Of a stretch of DNA of 64,000 nt, positions 7,383 to 16,033 are shown piece by piece. Numbering within the stretch: position 1 is the stretch's first letter; every line of letters starts with the position of its first letter. The stretch is from contig NZ_SMUV01000073.1 in NCBI RefSeq assembly GCF_004358185.1, positions 62,001 through 126,000 of the forward strand, written 5' to 3'. This stretch comes from Antarcticimicrobium luteum. Its GTDB lineage: Bacteria; Pseudomonadota; Alphaproteobacteria; Rhodobacterales; Rhodobacteraceae. The translations under genes were made by a program, and so were the position numbers. The notes under the pieces are model-generated. The model ran no database searches, had not been told where the DNA came from, and was given only the letters and a program-made list of their open reading frames with translations.

Positions 7383-7725
7383 CGGCAGGAGGGCCGCGCG
7401 CCGAACGGACGCAGGCGCGCGAGGAGACGCGCAGGGCGGCGGCGGCGAACACCTGCCGGCGCGCGGAAATCTCGAGCGGCGCAGGCGCGATGTCAGGCGC
7501 GGCGACCGCAGCAAGCAGATGCAGCGCGCAATCGGGGCAGATATGCGGCGGACCGGTGGGCTGGCCGTCCTCGTCGACATAGACGGCGACCGGGCCGGTT
7601 CCGGTGCAAAGCACGATCTGGCCGGTCGGGTCGGTGGCGCCGCGGGCCACGGCCATGCTCTGGCTGGTGAGCGCCATAATGGCGGCCAGCGTCAGGGCCA
7701 GATATATGCGCATGAACCGGGTCAT
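7375..7725 (-). CDS. Small secreted CxxC protein resembling DUF2946
   Basis: 116 residues from the ATG at 7725 (MTRFMRIYLALTLAAIMAL), an N-terminal signal or anchor segment. The core contains an isolated Cys (VLCTGTG) and HICPDCALHLL, close to the C-P-x-C-x-x-H of DUF2946 proteins, which are found beside copper and periplasmic metal genes. It precedes the PCu(A)C gene by 50 bp on the same strand, so a role in copper handling is likely but unproven. The Arg-rich C-terminus is poorly conserved in appearance. An upstream in-frame ATG (7767) would add 14 non-signal-like residues and was not preferred. Confidence 0.68.
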   Translation of the reverse strand: MTRFMRIYLALTLAAIMALTSQSMAVARGATDPTGQIVLCTGTGPVAVYVDEDGQPTGPPHICPDCALHLLAAVAAPDIAPAPLEISARRQVFAAAALRVSSRACVRSARGPPAAV

Positions 7726-7765
7726 TGTCCGGGCATATAGGCGCGGGGCCGCCCAAGACGCAAGC

Positions 7766-7798
7766 AAAACGCAAAACCCCGCGCCTGCGGCGCGGGGT
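7766..7798 (-). terminator. Rho-independent terminator of rpmB
   Basis: ACCCCGCGCC (7776-7785) and GGCGCGGGGT (7789-7798) form a perfect 10-bp stem with a 3-nt loop; on the minus strand it is followed by TTTTGCGTTTT. It lies 27 bp after the rpmB stop. Confidence 0.85.
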
Positions 7799-7825
7799 CG
7801 CGGAATTGCCGACGGGATCGCGGGA

Positions 7826-8113
7826 TCAGGAGGCGGCTGCCGCCTTGGCGATCTCTTTCTTGACCTTCAGCGCGTTGGCCGAAAGCTCATCGTCCTTGGC
7901 CTTGGCCAGGAAGGCGTCCAGCCCGCCACGGTGATCGACGCTGCGCAGCGCCGAGGCCGAGATGCGCAGCTTGACGCCGCGACCCAGGGTTTCGGACTGA
8001 AGCGTCACATCGTTCAGGTTCGGCAGGAACCGGCGACGGGTTCTGTTCTTGGCGTGGCTGACATTGTTGCCAGTCATCGGGCCTTTTCCGGTCAGTTCGC
8101 AACGGCGCGACAT
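7826..8113 (-). CDS. rpmB: Large ribosomal subunit protein bL28
   Basis: 95 residues, the size of alphaproteobacterial bL28. [25 protein letters not shown] is the family hallmark, with RRFLPNLN next and an Ala/Lys-rich C-terminal helix. It is a structural protein of the 50S subunit. The Cys in RRCELTG corresponds to the first position of the zinc-binding form, but the other cysteines are absent, so this is the zinc-free version. GAGGAT precedes the start. It is monocistronic with its own strong terminator. Confidence 0.97.
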   Translation of the reverse strand: MSRRCELTGKGPMTGNNVSHAKNRTRRRFLPNLNDVTLQSETLGRGVKLRISASALRSVDHRGGLDAFLAKAKDDELSANALKVKKEIAKAAAAS

Positions 8114-8298
8114 GGGTACATCCTCGTCTTTTCTCGGGCTCAGAAGCCGAAGGCGTGATGCCCCCGCGTGCCCTGCAAATAACAGAGGCGCCGCTTTGGC
8201 AGCGCCCGGAATCTCGTTCGGTGGCTATTACGCGTGGCGGGGAGAGTCGTCAAGCCCCGGCACAGGGGTTTCGCCGCGGTTTCGTGGCCGGGCCGCGA

Positions 8299-9276
8299 TC
8301 AGCCGCCCAGATGCTTTTCCAGCATCTCTGCCGCGGCGCCCGCCGGAGCAATCTCGCCCGCCGCCACGCGATCCGAAAGCGCCGCCATCGCGGCCCGCGC
8401 CCGCGGCGTTTCCAGCCGCGCCAGCAGCGCCTGGCGCACCTCCTGATCGAACCAGTAGAGCGCCTGTTCGGCGCGGCGCCGGTCCCAGTGGCCGTTCTCG
8501 CGCCGCCAATCGACCAGCGCCTGCATCTGCGTCCAGGCCTCGGCCAGGCCGCTGCCCTCATGGGCCGAGACCATCATCGCCCTGGGAAAGCCGTCGGGAT
8601 CCTGCGGGCGTTTGCGCAGCAGCCGCAGCGCGCCGGTATAGTCCGAACAGGTGCGCATCGCGGCCGGTTTCAGATCGCCGTCGGCCTTGTTGACCAGAAT
8701 CAGGTCGGCCATCTCCATGATGCCGCGCTTGACCCCCTGCAACTCGTCGCCGCCGGCCGGCGCCAGCAGCAGCACGAAGAGATCCGACATCTCGGCCACC
8801 ACGGTTTCGGACTGGCCCACGCCCACCGTCTCGATCAGCACCACGTCGAAGCCGGCCGCCTCGCACAGGCTGACCGCCTCGCGGGTGCGGCGGGCGACGC
8901 CGCCCAGGTGGGTCTGGCTGGGCGAGGGACGGATAAAGGCATTGCGCTCGCGGCTGAGCCGCTCCATCCGGGTCTTGTCGCCCAGGATCGAGCCGCCCGA
9001 GCGCGCCGAAGAGGGATCGACCGCCAGCACCGCCACCCGCAGCCCCTGGTCGATCAGCATCATGCCGAAGGCCTCGATGAAGGTGGATTTTCCCACCCCC
9101 GGGGTGCCGGAGAGGCCGATGCGCACGGCCTGCCGCCCGATCCGGCGCAGATGGTCGAGCAATTGCGCCGCCTGCGCCCGGTGATCGGCGCGCGCGCTTT
9201 CCACCAGCGTGATGGCGCGGGCGAGCGCGCGGCGGTCGCCGGCCAGAATCTTGTCACCAAGACTTTCCATGTCCAT
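8299..9276 (-). CDS. meaB: Methylmalonyl-CoA mutase-associated GTPase MeaB
   Basis: 325 residues. The G3E-type P-loop reads GTPGVGKST, followed by VDPSSARSGGSILGDKTRM, the G3-like ETVGVGQSE and the NKAD guanine motif. This arrangement is specific for the MeaB/ArgK family, which protects and loads the B12-dependent methylmalonyl-CoA mutase in propionate metabolism. AGGAAGAG lies 6 nt before the ATG at 9276; the Met two codons later (9270) is an alternative. The mutase is not in the window. The gene is divergent from hrpB. Confidence 0.95.
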   Translation of the reverse strand: MDMESLGDKILAGDRRALARAITLVESARADHRAQAAQLLDHLRRIGRQAVRIGLSGTPGVGKSTFIEAFGMMLIDQGLRVAVLAVDPSSARSGGSILGDKTRMERLSRERNAFIRPSPSQTHLGGVARRTREAVSLCEAAGFDVVLIETVGVGQSETVVAEMSDLFVLLLAPAGGDELQGVKRGIMEMADLILVNKADGDLKPAAMRTCSDYTGALRLLRKRPQDPDGFPRAMMVSAHEGSGLAEAWTQMQALVDWRRENGHWDRRRAEQALYWFDQEVRQALLARLETPRARAAMAALSDRVAAGEIAPAGAAAEMLEKHLGG

Positions 9277-9401
9277 CGTCTCTTCCTGCTGCCCGGCGCC
9301 CTTTCTGCCTTGGGCGGGCGCGGAATGTCCAGTGCCGAGCCGAGGCCGGCGCGGGACGGCGGCGGTGGACAGCGGCGGTGGATTGGCCGAAAAGACGGGC
9401 C

Positions 9402-11879
9402 ATGTGTGTCGCCCCCGCCCCTGCCCTGCCCATCGACGCCGCCTTGCCCGAGCTTCTGGAGGCTCTGCGCAGGCATGGCCGCGCGGTTCTGCAGGCGCCG
9501 CCGGGCGCGGGCAAGACCACGCGGGTGCCGCTGGCGATGCTGGAGGCCGGGCTGATGGACGGCAGATCGGGCGGCCGCATCGTGATGCTGGAGCCGCGGC
9601 GGCTGGCGGCGCGGGCCGCCGCCGAACGGATGGCCGAGACCCTGGGCGAGACCCCGGGGCAAACCGTGGGCTATCGCATCCGGGGCGAGGCGAAGGTGTC
9701 GAAGGCGACGCGGATCGAGGTGGTGACCGAGGGCATCCTGACGCGGATGCTGCAAAGGGAGCCGGACCTGCCCGGCGTCGGCGCGGTGATCTTCGACGAG
9801 TTTCACGAACGTTCGCTGAATGCCGATCTGGGGCTGGCGCTGTGTCTGGAGGTGGCGGGCGCCCTGCGCGACGATCTGATCCTGCTGGCGATGTCGGCAA
9901 CGCTGGATGCCGAACCGGTGGGCGCGCTGATGGGCGCGCCGGTGGTGACCTCGCAGGGGCGCAGTTACCCGGTGGAAACGCGTTGGCTGGACAGGCCGCT
10001 GGGACCGAAGGCGCGGCGCGGCGATGCGCTGGCCGATCTGGTGGTGCAGGCCGAGGCGGAGACGCGGAAAGAGGGCGGCGGTATCCTGGTGTTCCTGCCC
10101 GGCGAGCGGGAGATCCGGCAGGCGGAGGCAGCGCTGGCGCGGCGCCTGCCCGGCAATTGTCAGATCCGGCCGCTGTACGGTGCCCTGCCCTTTGCCGCCC
10201 AGCGCGCCGCCATCGCACCGGCGAACGAGGGGCGCAAACTGGTGCTGGCCACCTCGATCGCCGAAACCTCGCTGACCATTCAGGACGTGCGGGTGGTGGT
10301 CGACATGGGGCTGGCCCGGCGGGCGCGGTTCGATCCCGGCTCGGGCATGTCGCGGCTGGTGACCGAAAAGGTGACCCGCGCCGAGGCCACCCAGCGGGCG
10401 GGTCGCGCCGGGCGCGTGGCCGAGGGGACATGCTATCGGCTCTGGACGCGCGGCGAGGACGGCGCACTGGCCGCCTTCCCCCCGGCAGAGATCGAGGCGG
10501 CGGATCTGACCGGGCTGGCGCTGGAACTGGCGCTCTGGGGTGCGTCGGAGAGCGATCTGGCCTTTCTCACCCCGCCGCCCGTGGGAGCCTTGGCCGAAGC
10601 GCGGGGACTGCTGAGGATGCTGGGCGCGCTCGACGGCAAGGGGTTGATCACCGATCACGGCCGGGCGCTCTCGGCGCTGCCGCTGCATCCGCGGGTGGCG
10701 CATATGCTTGTGCTGGCCGGGCCGGAGGCGGCGCCGCTGGCGGCGCTGATCGAGGCGCGCGATCCGCTGCGCGGCGCGCCCTGCGACCTCACGCTGCGGC
10801 TGGAGGCGCTGCGCGATCCGGGCCGCTTCAGCCGCGAGCGGCCCTATGAGGTGCTGCGCCCGGCGCTGGAGCAGATCAAATCGGAAGCGAAGCGGCTGCG
10901 GCCGCAGATCAGGCGCGCCGGGATGTCGGGGCTGGGGGCGGCGGCCATGGCCGCGCTCGCCTATCCCGACCGGGTCGGCCAGCGCCGCAAGGGCGACGCG
11001 CCGCGCTACGTGCTCTCGGGCGGCAAGGGGGCGGTGATGGCGCCCGGCGACGGGCTGGCGGGCGCCCCCTTTATCGTGGCGACCGATCTGGACGGCGACC
11101 CGCGCGAGGCGCGGATTCGCATGGCGGCGCAGATCGCCGAGCGGGAGATACGGGAGCTGTTCGCCGATCAGATCGGCTGGATCGACCTTTGCGAATGGTC
11201 GAAGCGCGAGCGCCGGGTGGTGGCGCGCCGGCAGGAACGGTTCGGCGCCATCACGCTGGACGACCGGGTCTGGAAGGACGCACCGCCCGAGGCGGTGGCG
11301 CGCGCCATGCTCGACGGGGTGCGCGATCTGGGGCTGCGGCTGGAGGGGGCGGCGGCGCGGCTGGCGGCCCGGGTGGAGCTGGTGCGCGCCGCCGGCGGCG
11401 ATCTGCCGGATTTCTCCGAAGCCGGGCTGATGGCGCGCCTTGATGGCTGGCTGTTGCCGATGCTGGGCAAGGTGCGCACCGGCGAGGAGTGGAAACGCTT
11501 TGATCCCCTGCCCGCGCTCAAGGCGGCGCTGAGCTGGGAGCAGCAACAGGAGCTCGACCGCCGCGCGCCGCCGGCCTTTACCACGCCGCTGGGGCGCAAG
11601 GTGCCCATCGACTATAGCGGCGAGGGGCCGGAGATTTCGGTGCGGTTGCAGGAGCTGTTCGGGGTCACCCGGCATCCGACAAGCGGCGGCGTGCCGCTGA
11701 AGATCACGCTGCTGTCCCCCGCCCGCCGCCCGGTGCAGGTGACCCGCGATCTGCCGGGGTTCTGGGCGGGCTCCTATGCCGACGTGCGCAAGGACATGCG
11801 CGCGCAATATCCCAGGCACCCCTGGCCCGAAGATCCAACCCAGGCCGACCCGACCCTGCGGGCGAAGCCGCGGGGATGA
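9402..11879 (+). CDS. hrpB: ATP-dependent RNA helicase HrpB
   Basis: 825 residues from the ATG at 9402 (an earlier in-frame ATG at 9378 would add 8). DEAH-type helicase motifs in order: GAGKTT (I), DEFHERS (II, DEFH variant), SAT (III), TSIAETSLT (V) and QRAGRAGR (VI). They are followed by the helicase-associated domains and the long C-terminal domain that marks HrpB at about 820 residues. Its cellular role is not well established; it is a cytosolic RNA-dependent ATPase family. The gene stands alone and ends in a convergent region with a GC-rich repeat. Confidence 0.95.
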   Translation: MCVAPAPALPIDAALPELLEALRRHGRAVLQAPPGAGKTTRVPLAMLEAGLMDGRSGGRIVMLEPRRLAARAAAERMAETLGETPGQTVGYRIRGEAKVSKATRIEVVTEGILTRMLQREPDLPGVGAVIFDEFHERSLNADLGLALCLEVAGALRDDLILLAMSATLDAEPVGALMGAPVVTSQGRSYPVETRWLDRPLGPKARRGDALADLVVQAEAETRKEGGGILVFLPGEREIRQAEAALARRLPGNCQIRPLYGALPFAAQRAAIAPANEGRKLVLATSIAETSLTIQDVRVVVDMGLARRARFDPGSGMSRLVTEKVTRAEATQRAGRAGRVAEGTCYRLWTRGEDGALAAFPPAEIEAADLTGLALELALWGASESDLAFLTPPPVGALAEARGLLRMLGALDGKGLITDHGRALSALPLHPRVAHMLVLAGPEAAPLAALIEARDPLRGAPCDLTLRLEALRDPGRFSRERPYEVLRPALEQIKSEAKRLRPQIRRAGMSGLGAAAMAALAYPDRVGQRRKGDAPRYVLSGGKGAVMAPGDGLAGAPFIVATDLDGDPREARIRMAAQIAEREIRELFADQIGWIDLCEWSKRERRVVARRQERFGAITLDDRVWKDAPPEAVARAMLDGVRDLGLRLEGAAARLAARVELVRAAGGDLPDFSEAGLMARLDGWLLPMLGKVRTGEEWKRFDPLPALKAALSWEQQQELDRRAPPAFTTPLGRKVPIDYSGEGPEISVRLQELFGVTRHPTSGGVPLKITLLSPARRPVQVTRDLPGFWAGSYADVRKDMRAQYPRHPWPEDPTQADPTLRAKPRG

Positions 11880-11883
11880 GGCG

Positions 11884-11934
11884 GCCTGCCGATCAAGGCG
11901 TGGCGGGCAGCGCCCGCCGAGGGGGCCGGCAGGC
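11884..11934 (-). repeat. GC-rich two-hairpin element between hrpB and panE-like gene
   Basis: Outer arms GCCTGCC (11884-11890) and GGCAGGC (11928-11934) enclose a perfect hairpin GGCGGGC/GCCCGCC (11902-11908, 11912-11918). Read on the minus strand, GGGCGCTGCCCG followed by GCCTTGAT matches the junction of the repeat at 13225-13257, so it looks like a degraded reverse copy. It could also serve as a bidirectional terminator, although no T-run follows. Confidence 0.55.
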
Positions 11935-11968
11935 GCGGCGCGGCGTAAACGCCGGGCCGCGCGTTTGA

Positions 11969-12967
11969 TCAGGGGCGCAGCGCATCCGGCCTCAGATGCG
12001 GATCAGTGGTGCCAGTCTCGGTGACGGAACGCACCAGTCCGGCGACCTTTGCACAGATCGGGGCGGAAAGCCCCCGCTCGGCCGCCATCGCCACGATCAG
12101 CCCCTGCAACTGGTCGATCTCGGTCGCCCGGCCTGCCCGTACGTCATAGGCCATAGAGGTGCGCGCGCTGGGGTCGATGGTCAGCATCTGCGCCGCGATG
12201 CGCGCGAAAAGCGGCGTCGGCAGCCGCAGGATATGCGGCCCCATCCAGGCCGGCAGCGGGGTGGTGGATTTCACCGCGATGCCGCTGGCCCTGAGCACGC
12301 CCAGCGCCTCGGCCATCTGATCGGCCATCAGCCGCCGCCAGCCGCGCGACATCAGTTGATCGCGCAGAGCCAGACCGGAGAGCGCGTTGAGCGCGTTGTT
12401 GAGGTTCAGCAGCAGCTTGCCCCATTGGATCGCGGTAATATCCGCATCCTCGGTTACCGCGAGGCCGGGGACGGAGAGCATATTCGCCAGATCGCCCGGC
12501 CCCGCCCCGATCACGATCCCGCCGCTGCTGGCGCGGTGCCAGTGGCCCGGCCCGGCGGGCACCACGTTGAAGGGCACCATGCCGGCGCGCAGATCCCGCC
12601 CGGGCAAGGCGGCGCGCAGGGTTCCGGCGTTACCGATGCCGTTCTGCAGGCTGATCACCGGGGCGTTTGCGGGGGCATGGGCGGCGATCCGGGCCGCCAT
12701 GTCCGCCGTGGCGCCGCCCTTGACGGTGACCAGTACCAGCGCGGCTCCGGCGAGGCAGTCGGCGGTTTCGCTCAGTTCCAGCGCCCCCGGCGCGACGCGG
12801 AGGTCGAGCCCGGCGAAATCGGTCAGCCGCAGGCCGCCGTCGCGGATCGGGTCCAGCATGCGGGGGCGGCCCAGCAGGGTGACGGGGTGGCCGGCGGCCG
12901 CCAGCAGCCCGCCGACGAAACAGCCAACGGCCCCGGCCCCGGCGATCACGATCCGTCCTCGGGTCAT
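11969..12967 (-). CDS. Ketopantoate reductase family oxidoreductase (PanE-like)
   Basis: 332 residues from the ATG at 12967, which has a strong GGAGG 8 nt upstream. The N-terminal Rossmann motif GAGAVGCFVGGLLAAAG is followed by VKGGATADMAARI. The C-terminal ApbA domain begins near KLLLNLNNALNALSG, which holds the Lys and Asn expected for 2-dehydropantoate 2-reductase. It would reduce ketopantoate to pantoate with NADPH, but roseobacters carry several paralogues of unknown substrate and no other pantothenate genes adjoin it. I therefore leave the symbol empty. It is convergent with hrpB. Confidence 0.85.
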   Translation of the reverse strand: MTRGRIVIAGAGAVGCFVGGLLAAAGHPVTLLGRPRMLDPIRDGGLRLTDFAGLDLRVAPGALELSETADCLAGAALVLVTVKGGATADMAARIAAHAPANAPVISLQNGIGNAGTLRAALPGRDLRAGMVPFNVVPAGPGHWHRASSGGIVIGAGPGDLANMLSVPGLAVTEDADITAIQWGKLLLNLNNALNALSGLALRDQLMSRGWRRLMADQMAEALGVLRASGIAVKSTTPLPAWMGPHILRLPTPLFARIAAQMLTIDPSARTSMAYDVRAGRATEIDQLQGLIVAMAAERGLSAPICAKVAGLVRSVTETGTTDPHLRPDALRP

Positions 12968-13096
12968 GTTGTCCGCCTCCTTCGTCTGTTTCGTGACAGA
13001 CATATCGCGGGGATGGGGGCGGGACCAACCCCTGCGGGCAGATTGCCCCGGGGGCGCTGCCGTTCGGAGCGTGGCGCCGGTCAATTGCAGCACGCA

Positions 13097-13264
13097 CCAG
13101 AGGGCAGCGCCCGACCGCGGGTGGGCGCTCCGACGCTGTGAAAGCGTGTCCCTTTATGGTCGCCAGAACATCGGGCGTGAGTTCTGAGCGCTGAGGGTAA
13201 GGAGCGCCCGCCCATGAGGGCGGTCGGGCGCTGCCCGGCGGCGCTTCGCGCCTTGATTCCGGGC
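13097..13264. repeat. Composite dispersed repeat with an inverted pair of modules
   Basis: The right half (13203-13264) has hairpin 1, AGCGCCCG...CGGGCGCT (203-210 with 225-232 of this kilobase), directly followed by hairpin 2 (GCCCGGCGGC to TTCCGGGC). The left half (13097-13131) is an inverted copy of hairpin 1 with its flank, AGCGCCC/GGGCGCT. Related single copies lie at 26119-26223, 34362-34441 and 55773-55850, with partial ones at 561-592 and 11884-11934. The pair of inverted modules resembles a REP doublet. No transposase is visible. Confidence 0.75.
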
Positions 13265-13320
13265 TGGATTTTGCCACAACGTTTGGCTGGTTCGGGAGGG
13301 GTAACAGCCCGGATTGGGAA

Positions 13321-13355
13321 AAGGAAAAAGCGCCCCGGCCTTGCGGGCGGGGCGC
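13321..13355 (-). terminator. Rho-independent terminator of argDF
   Basis: On the minus strand GCGCCCCG/CGGGGCGC (13348-13355 with 13330-13337) with a 10-nt loop is followed by TTTTTCCTT. It lies 43 bp beyond the argF stop. Confidence 0.85.
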
Positions 13356-13398
13356 CTCATCTGTCTGAAATATTCCCCTCATGAGGGGAGGGTGGCGC

Positions 13399-14325
13399 TC
13401 ACACGCCGAGGCACCAGCGCATCACCGCCTTTTGCGCATGCAGCCGGTTTTCGGCCTCGTCCCAGATCACCGAATGCGGCCCGTCCATCACCTCGGAGGT
13501 GACCTCCTCCTCGCGGTGCGCGGGCAGGCAGTGCATGAACAGCGCGTCGGGCTTGGCGTGTTTCATCAGTTCGGCATTGACCTGATAGGGGCGCAGCATG
13601 TTGTGGCGGCGTTCCTTGGAGCTCTGGCTGTCGTGCATCGAGACCCAGGTGTCGGCGACCACCAGATCGGCGCCCTCGACGGCCTTGGCCGCGTCGCGCT
13701 CGATCACCACGGTGCTGCCGGCCTTGCGCGCCAGGCCCACGAACTCGTCCTCCGGATCCAGCTGCGCCGGGCCGGTGAAGGTCAGATCGAAACCGAATTG
13801 CCCGGCGGCATGAAGGAACGAGGCGCAGACGTTGTTGCCGTCGCCGGCCCAGACCACCTTTTTGCCCGCGATCGGGCCGCGATGCTCTTCATAGGTCAGG
13901 ATATCGGCCATGATCTGACAGGGGTGGGTGCGGTCGGTCAGCCCGTTGATCACCGGCACATCGGCATATTCGGCCATCTCGTGCAGCACGCTTTCGTCGA
14001 AGGTGCGGATCATGATCAGGTCGACATAACGCGACAGGACGCGGGCGGTGTCGGCGATGGTCTCGCCATGGCCCAGCTGCATGTCGCTGCCCGACAGCAC
14101 CATGCTCTGCCCGCCCATCTGGCGCACGCCGACGTCGAAGGAGACCCTGGTCCGGGTCGAGGGTTTCTCGAAGATCAGCGCGACCATGCGCCCGGCCAGC
14201 GGCTGGTCGTCATCGGGGGCGCCCTTGGGCCGGCCATCGCGGGCGTGCTTGATCTCGGCCGCCTTGTCGATCATCCCCCGCAGCGCGGCGGGGTCGGTTG
14301 TGTGAATATCAAGGAAGTGATTCAT
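13399..14325 (-). CDS. argF: Ornithine carbamoyltransferase
   Basis: 308 residues. The carbamoyl-phosphate motif STRTR is in [15 protein letters not shown] is in [11 protein letters not shown], and the ornithine-side HCLPAHR closes the active site near the C-terminus. The enzyme makes citrulline from ornithine and carbamoyl phosphate in arginine synthesis. It lies 71 bp after argD on the same strand and is followed by a terminator, so argD-argF form one operon covering consecutive steps. The region before the ATG is A-rich with no clear Shine-Dalgarno sequence, so translation may depend partly on that A-rich leader. Confidence 0.97.
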   Translation of the reverse strand: MNHFLDIHTTDPAALRGMIDKAAEIKHARDGRPKGAPDDDQPLAGRMVALIFEKPSTRTRVSFDVGVRQMGGQSMVLSGSDMQLGHGETIADTARVLSRYVDLIMIRTFDESVLHEMAEYADVPVINGLTDRTHPCQIMADILTYEEHRGPIAGKKVVWAGDGNNVCASFLHAAGQFGFDLTFTGPAQLDPEDEFVGLARKAGSTVVIERDAAKAVEGADLVVADTWVSMHDSQSSKERRHNMLRPYQVNAELMKHAKPDALFMHCLPAHREEEVTSEVMDGPHSVIWDEAENRLHAQKAVMRWCLGV

Positions 14326-14396
14326 GGTTTTTTCTTTTCTCGGGCCGGCCCCTGGGGATAACCTCGAAGGCCGGCGCAGGATTTGTAAAGGGCGGA

Positions 14397-15572
14397 TCAG
14401 GCGGTTTCGACCTGAGTTGCGGCGGCCTCGAGGCGGGTCAGCGCCTCGGCGATCTCCTCCTCGCTGAGGGTCAGCGGCGGCAACAGACGGATCACGTTGT
14501 CGCCCGCCGGCACGGTGATGACCAGGTTGTCATAGCCCGCCGCGACCACATCCATGTTCGGCGCCTTGCACCTGAGGCCCAGCATCAGGCCCGATCCGCG
14601 CACCTCTTCGAAGACCTCCGGGTGGGCGGCGACCAGCCCCTCGAGCTTTTGCCGCAGCATCCCGGACTTGCGGTTCACCGCGTCCAGAAACTCGGGCGTG
14701 TCGATCTCGTCCATCACCGCGCAGCCCACCGCGCAGCCCAGCGGGTTGCCGCCGTAGGTGGAGCCGTGGGTGCCCGCGGTCATGCCGCTGGCCGCCTCTT
14801 CGCTGGCCAGCACCGCGCCGAGGGGGAAGCCGCCGCCGATGCCCTTGGCCACCATCATGATGTCCGGGGTGATCCCCGCCCATTCATGGGCGAAGAGCCG
14901 CCCGGAGCGGCCCATGCCGCACTGCACCTCGTCGAGGATCAGCAGGCAGCCGGTGGCATCGCACAGCGCGCGGATCGCCTTGAGTTCGTCATCCGGCAGC
15001 GGGCGGATGCCGCCCTCGCCCTGCACCGGCTCCAGCAGCACGGCGGCGGTATTGTCGTCGATCGCCGCCTCCAGCGCATCGAAATCGCGCCATTCCAGAT
15101 GCTTGAACCCCGGCAGCAGCGGGCCGAAGCCCTTGGTCATCTTTTCCGATCCGGCGGCGGCGATGCCGGCGGAGGAGCGGCCGTGGAACGAGCCGGAGAA
15201 GGCGATGATGTCGGTGCGGTCGGGCTGACCCTTATCGTACCAGTACTTGCGCGCCATCTTGACCGCCAGTTCGCAGGCCTCGGTGCCCGAGTTGGTGAAG
15301 AAGACGGTATCGGCGAAGGTGGCCTCGACCAGCCTGTCGGCCAGCGCCTGCTGCTGCGGGATCTGGTAGAGGTTGGAGACATGCCAGAGGTTTTGCGCCT
15401 GATCGGTCAGCGCCTTGACCAGCGCCGGATGCGCATGGCCCAGCGCGTTGACCGCGATGCCGGCCCCGAGATCGAGAAAGCGTCGGCCATCCGCCTCGAT
15501 CAGCCAGGAGCCTTCGCCTTTGACAAAGCTCAGCGGCGCACGGTTATAGGTCGGCAAGACGGACGGGATCAT
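14397..15572 (-). CDS. argD: Acetylornithine aminotransferase
   Basis: 391 residues, class III PLP aminotransferase. Visible are [24 protein letters not shown], the PLP-ring [14 protein letters not shown] and the Schiff-base Lys in [10 protein letters not shown], all characteristic of ArgD. It transfers the amino group from glutamate to N-acetylglutamate semialdehyde; succinyl-ornithine activity is common in the family. AGGAGGATCCG gives a strong ribosome site before the ATG. The leader holds an inverted repeat GCCCAAG/CTTGGGC (15599-15605, 15618-15624) of unknown role. First gene of the argDF operon. Confidence 0.96.
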   Translation of the reverse strand: MIPSVLPTYNRAPLSFVKGEGSWLIEADGRRFLDLGAGIAVNALGHAHPALVKALTDQAQNLWHVSNLYQIPQQQALADRLVEATFADTVFFTNSGTEACELAVKMARKYWYDKGQPDRTDIIAFSGSFHGRSSAGIAAAGSEKMTKGFGPLLPGFKHLEWRDFDALEAAIDDNTAAVLLEPVQGEGGIRPLPDDELKAIRALCDATGCLLILDEVQCGMGRSGRLFAHEWAGITPDIMMVAKGIGGGFPLGAVLASEEAASGMTAGTHGSTYGGNPLGCAVGCAVMDEIDTPEFLDAVNRKSGMLRQKLEGLVAAHPEVFEEVRGSGLMLGLRCKAPNMDVVAAGYDNLVITVPAGDNVIRLLPPLTLSEEEIAEALTRLEAAATQVETA

Positions 15573-15914
15573 CGGATCCTCCTTTCAGGGTATCACAAGC
15601 CCAAGGGAGTGCCCCAGCTTGGGCGGTTTCGTCAACGATGTGAGAGAGAAAGGCGCCGGATTTGTGGCGCAAAGATCGAACGGGGCCGTTACGCGAAGGT
15701 GCGTCGGCGTCGCAGTGCGGCGATATGGCGGCGTTTGATCATGGATCATGCCCTTAGCGCGGCGCGCGGCGAAAGGGAAGCGGAAATCGCGGCACGGCGC
15801 GGCCCCGGCGGCGTGGCGTTGCCGGCGCGCGCGCCCGCAACGCCGGTGGTCCCGGCGCCCGGCCGGGCGCCCTCACCCGGGCAACCGGCGAACCAACTGC
15901 TCGCCCGGCAGAAC

Positions 15915-15964
15915 CGATTCGCGAATCGCCGACGGCTTGTATATCGGACGCCAGTGACTAGAAT
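15915..15964 (+). promoter_or_regulatory. gcrA promoter with paired GANTC (CcrM) sites
   Basis: CGATTCGCGAATCG (15915-15928) is a perfect palindrome holding GATTC (15916-15920) and GAATC (15923-15927), both targets of the cell-cycle methylase CcrM. Nine bases later TTGTAT (15937-15942), a 16-nt spacer and TAGAAT (15959-15964, preceded by TGAC) resemble a housekeeping promoter. Initiation near 15971 would give a leader of about 63 nt. Confidence 0.5.
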
Positions 15965-15987
15965 ACTGTTGGTAGGGAATTCTAGAG

Positions 15988-16014
15988 GCGGCCGCGGCAG
16001 CGCGGGCCGCTTTT
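15988..16014 (+). terminator. Terminator-like hairpin in the gcrA leader
   Basis: GCGGCC (15988-15993) pairs with GGCCGC (16005-16010), followed by TTTT (16011-16014), 19 nt before the gcrA ATG. It could end read-through from upstream or attenuate gcrA. The stem is short. Confidence 0.4.
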
Positions 16015-16033
16015 CAGCTTTGAAAGGCAGACC

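Larger units (their letters stand above)
12968..13398. other. 431-bp intergenic region upstream of the panE-like gene
   Basis: No coding frame is supported. It holds the panE-like leader, the composite two-hairpin repeat (13097-13264), the argF terminator (13321-13355) and a motif AAATATTCCCC (13369-13379) just beyond argF that recurs near other stop codons. Confidence 0.6.
15573..16033. other. 461-bp divergent intergenic region between argD and gcrA
   Basis: It holds the argD leader on the left and the gcrA promoter region on the right (GANTC palindrome, promoter hexamers, and a hairpin followed by TTTT just before gcrA). The middle (about 15740-15910) is extremely GC-rich with no convincing gene. 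Confidence 0.55.

Noticed and set aside
9060-11819. Very long minus-strand open frame (919 codons) antisense to hrpB
   Set aside because: It is an artefact of high GC in the third codon position of hrpB. Its translation is rich in Arg, His, Gln and Pro without recognisable domains, while the hrpB frame has every helicase motif.
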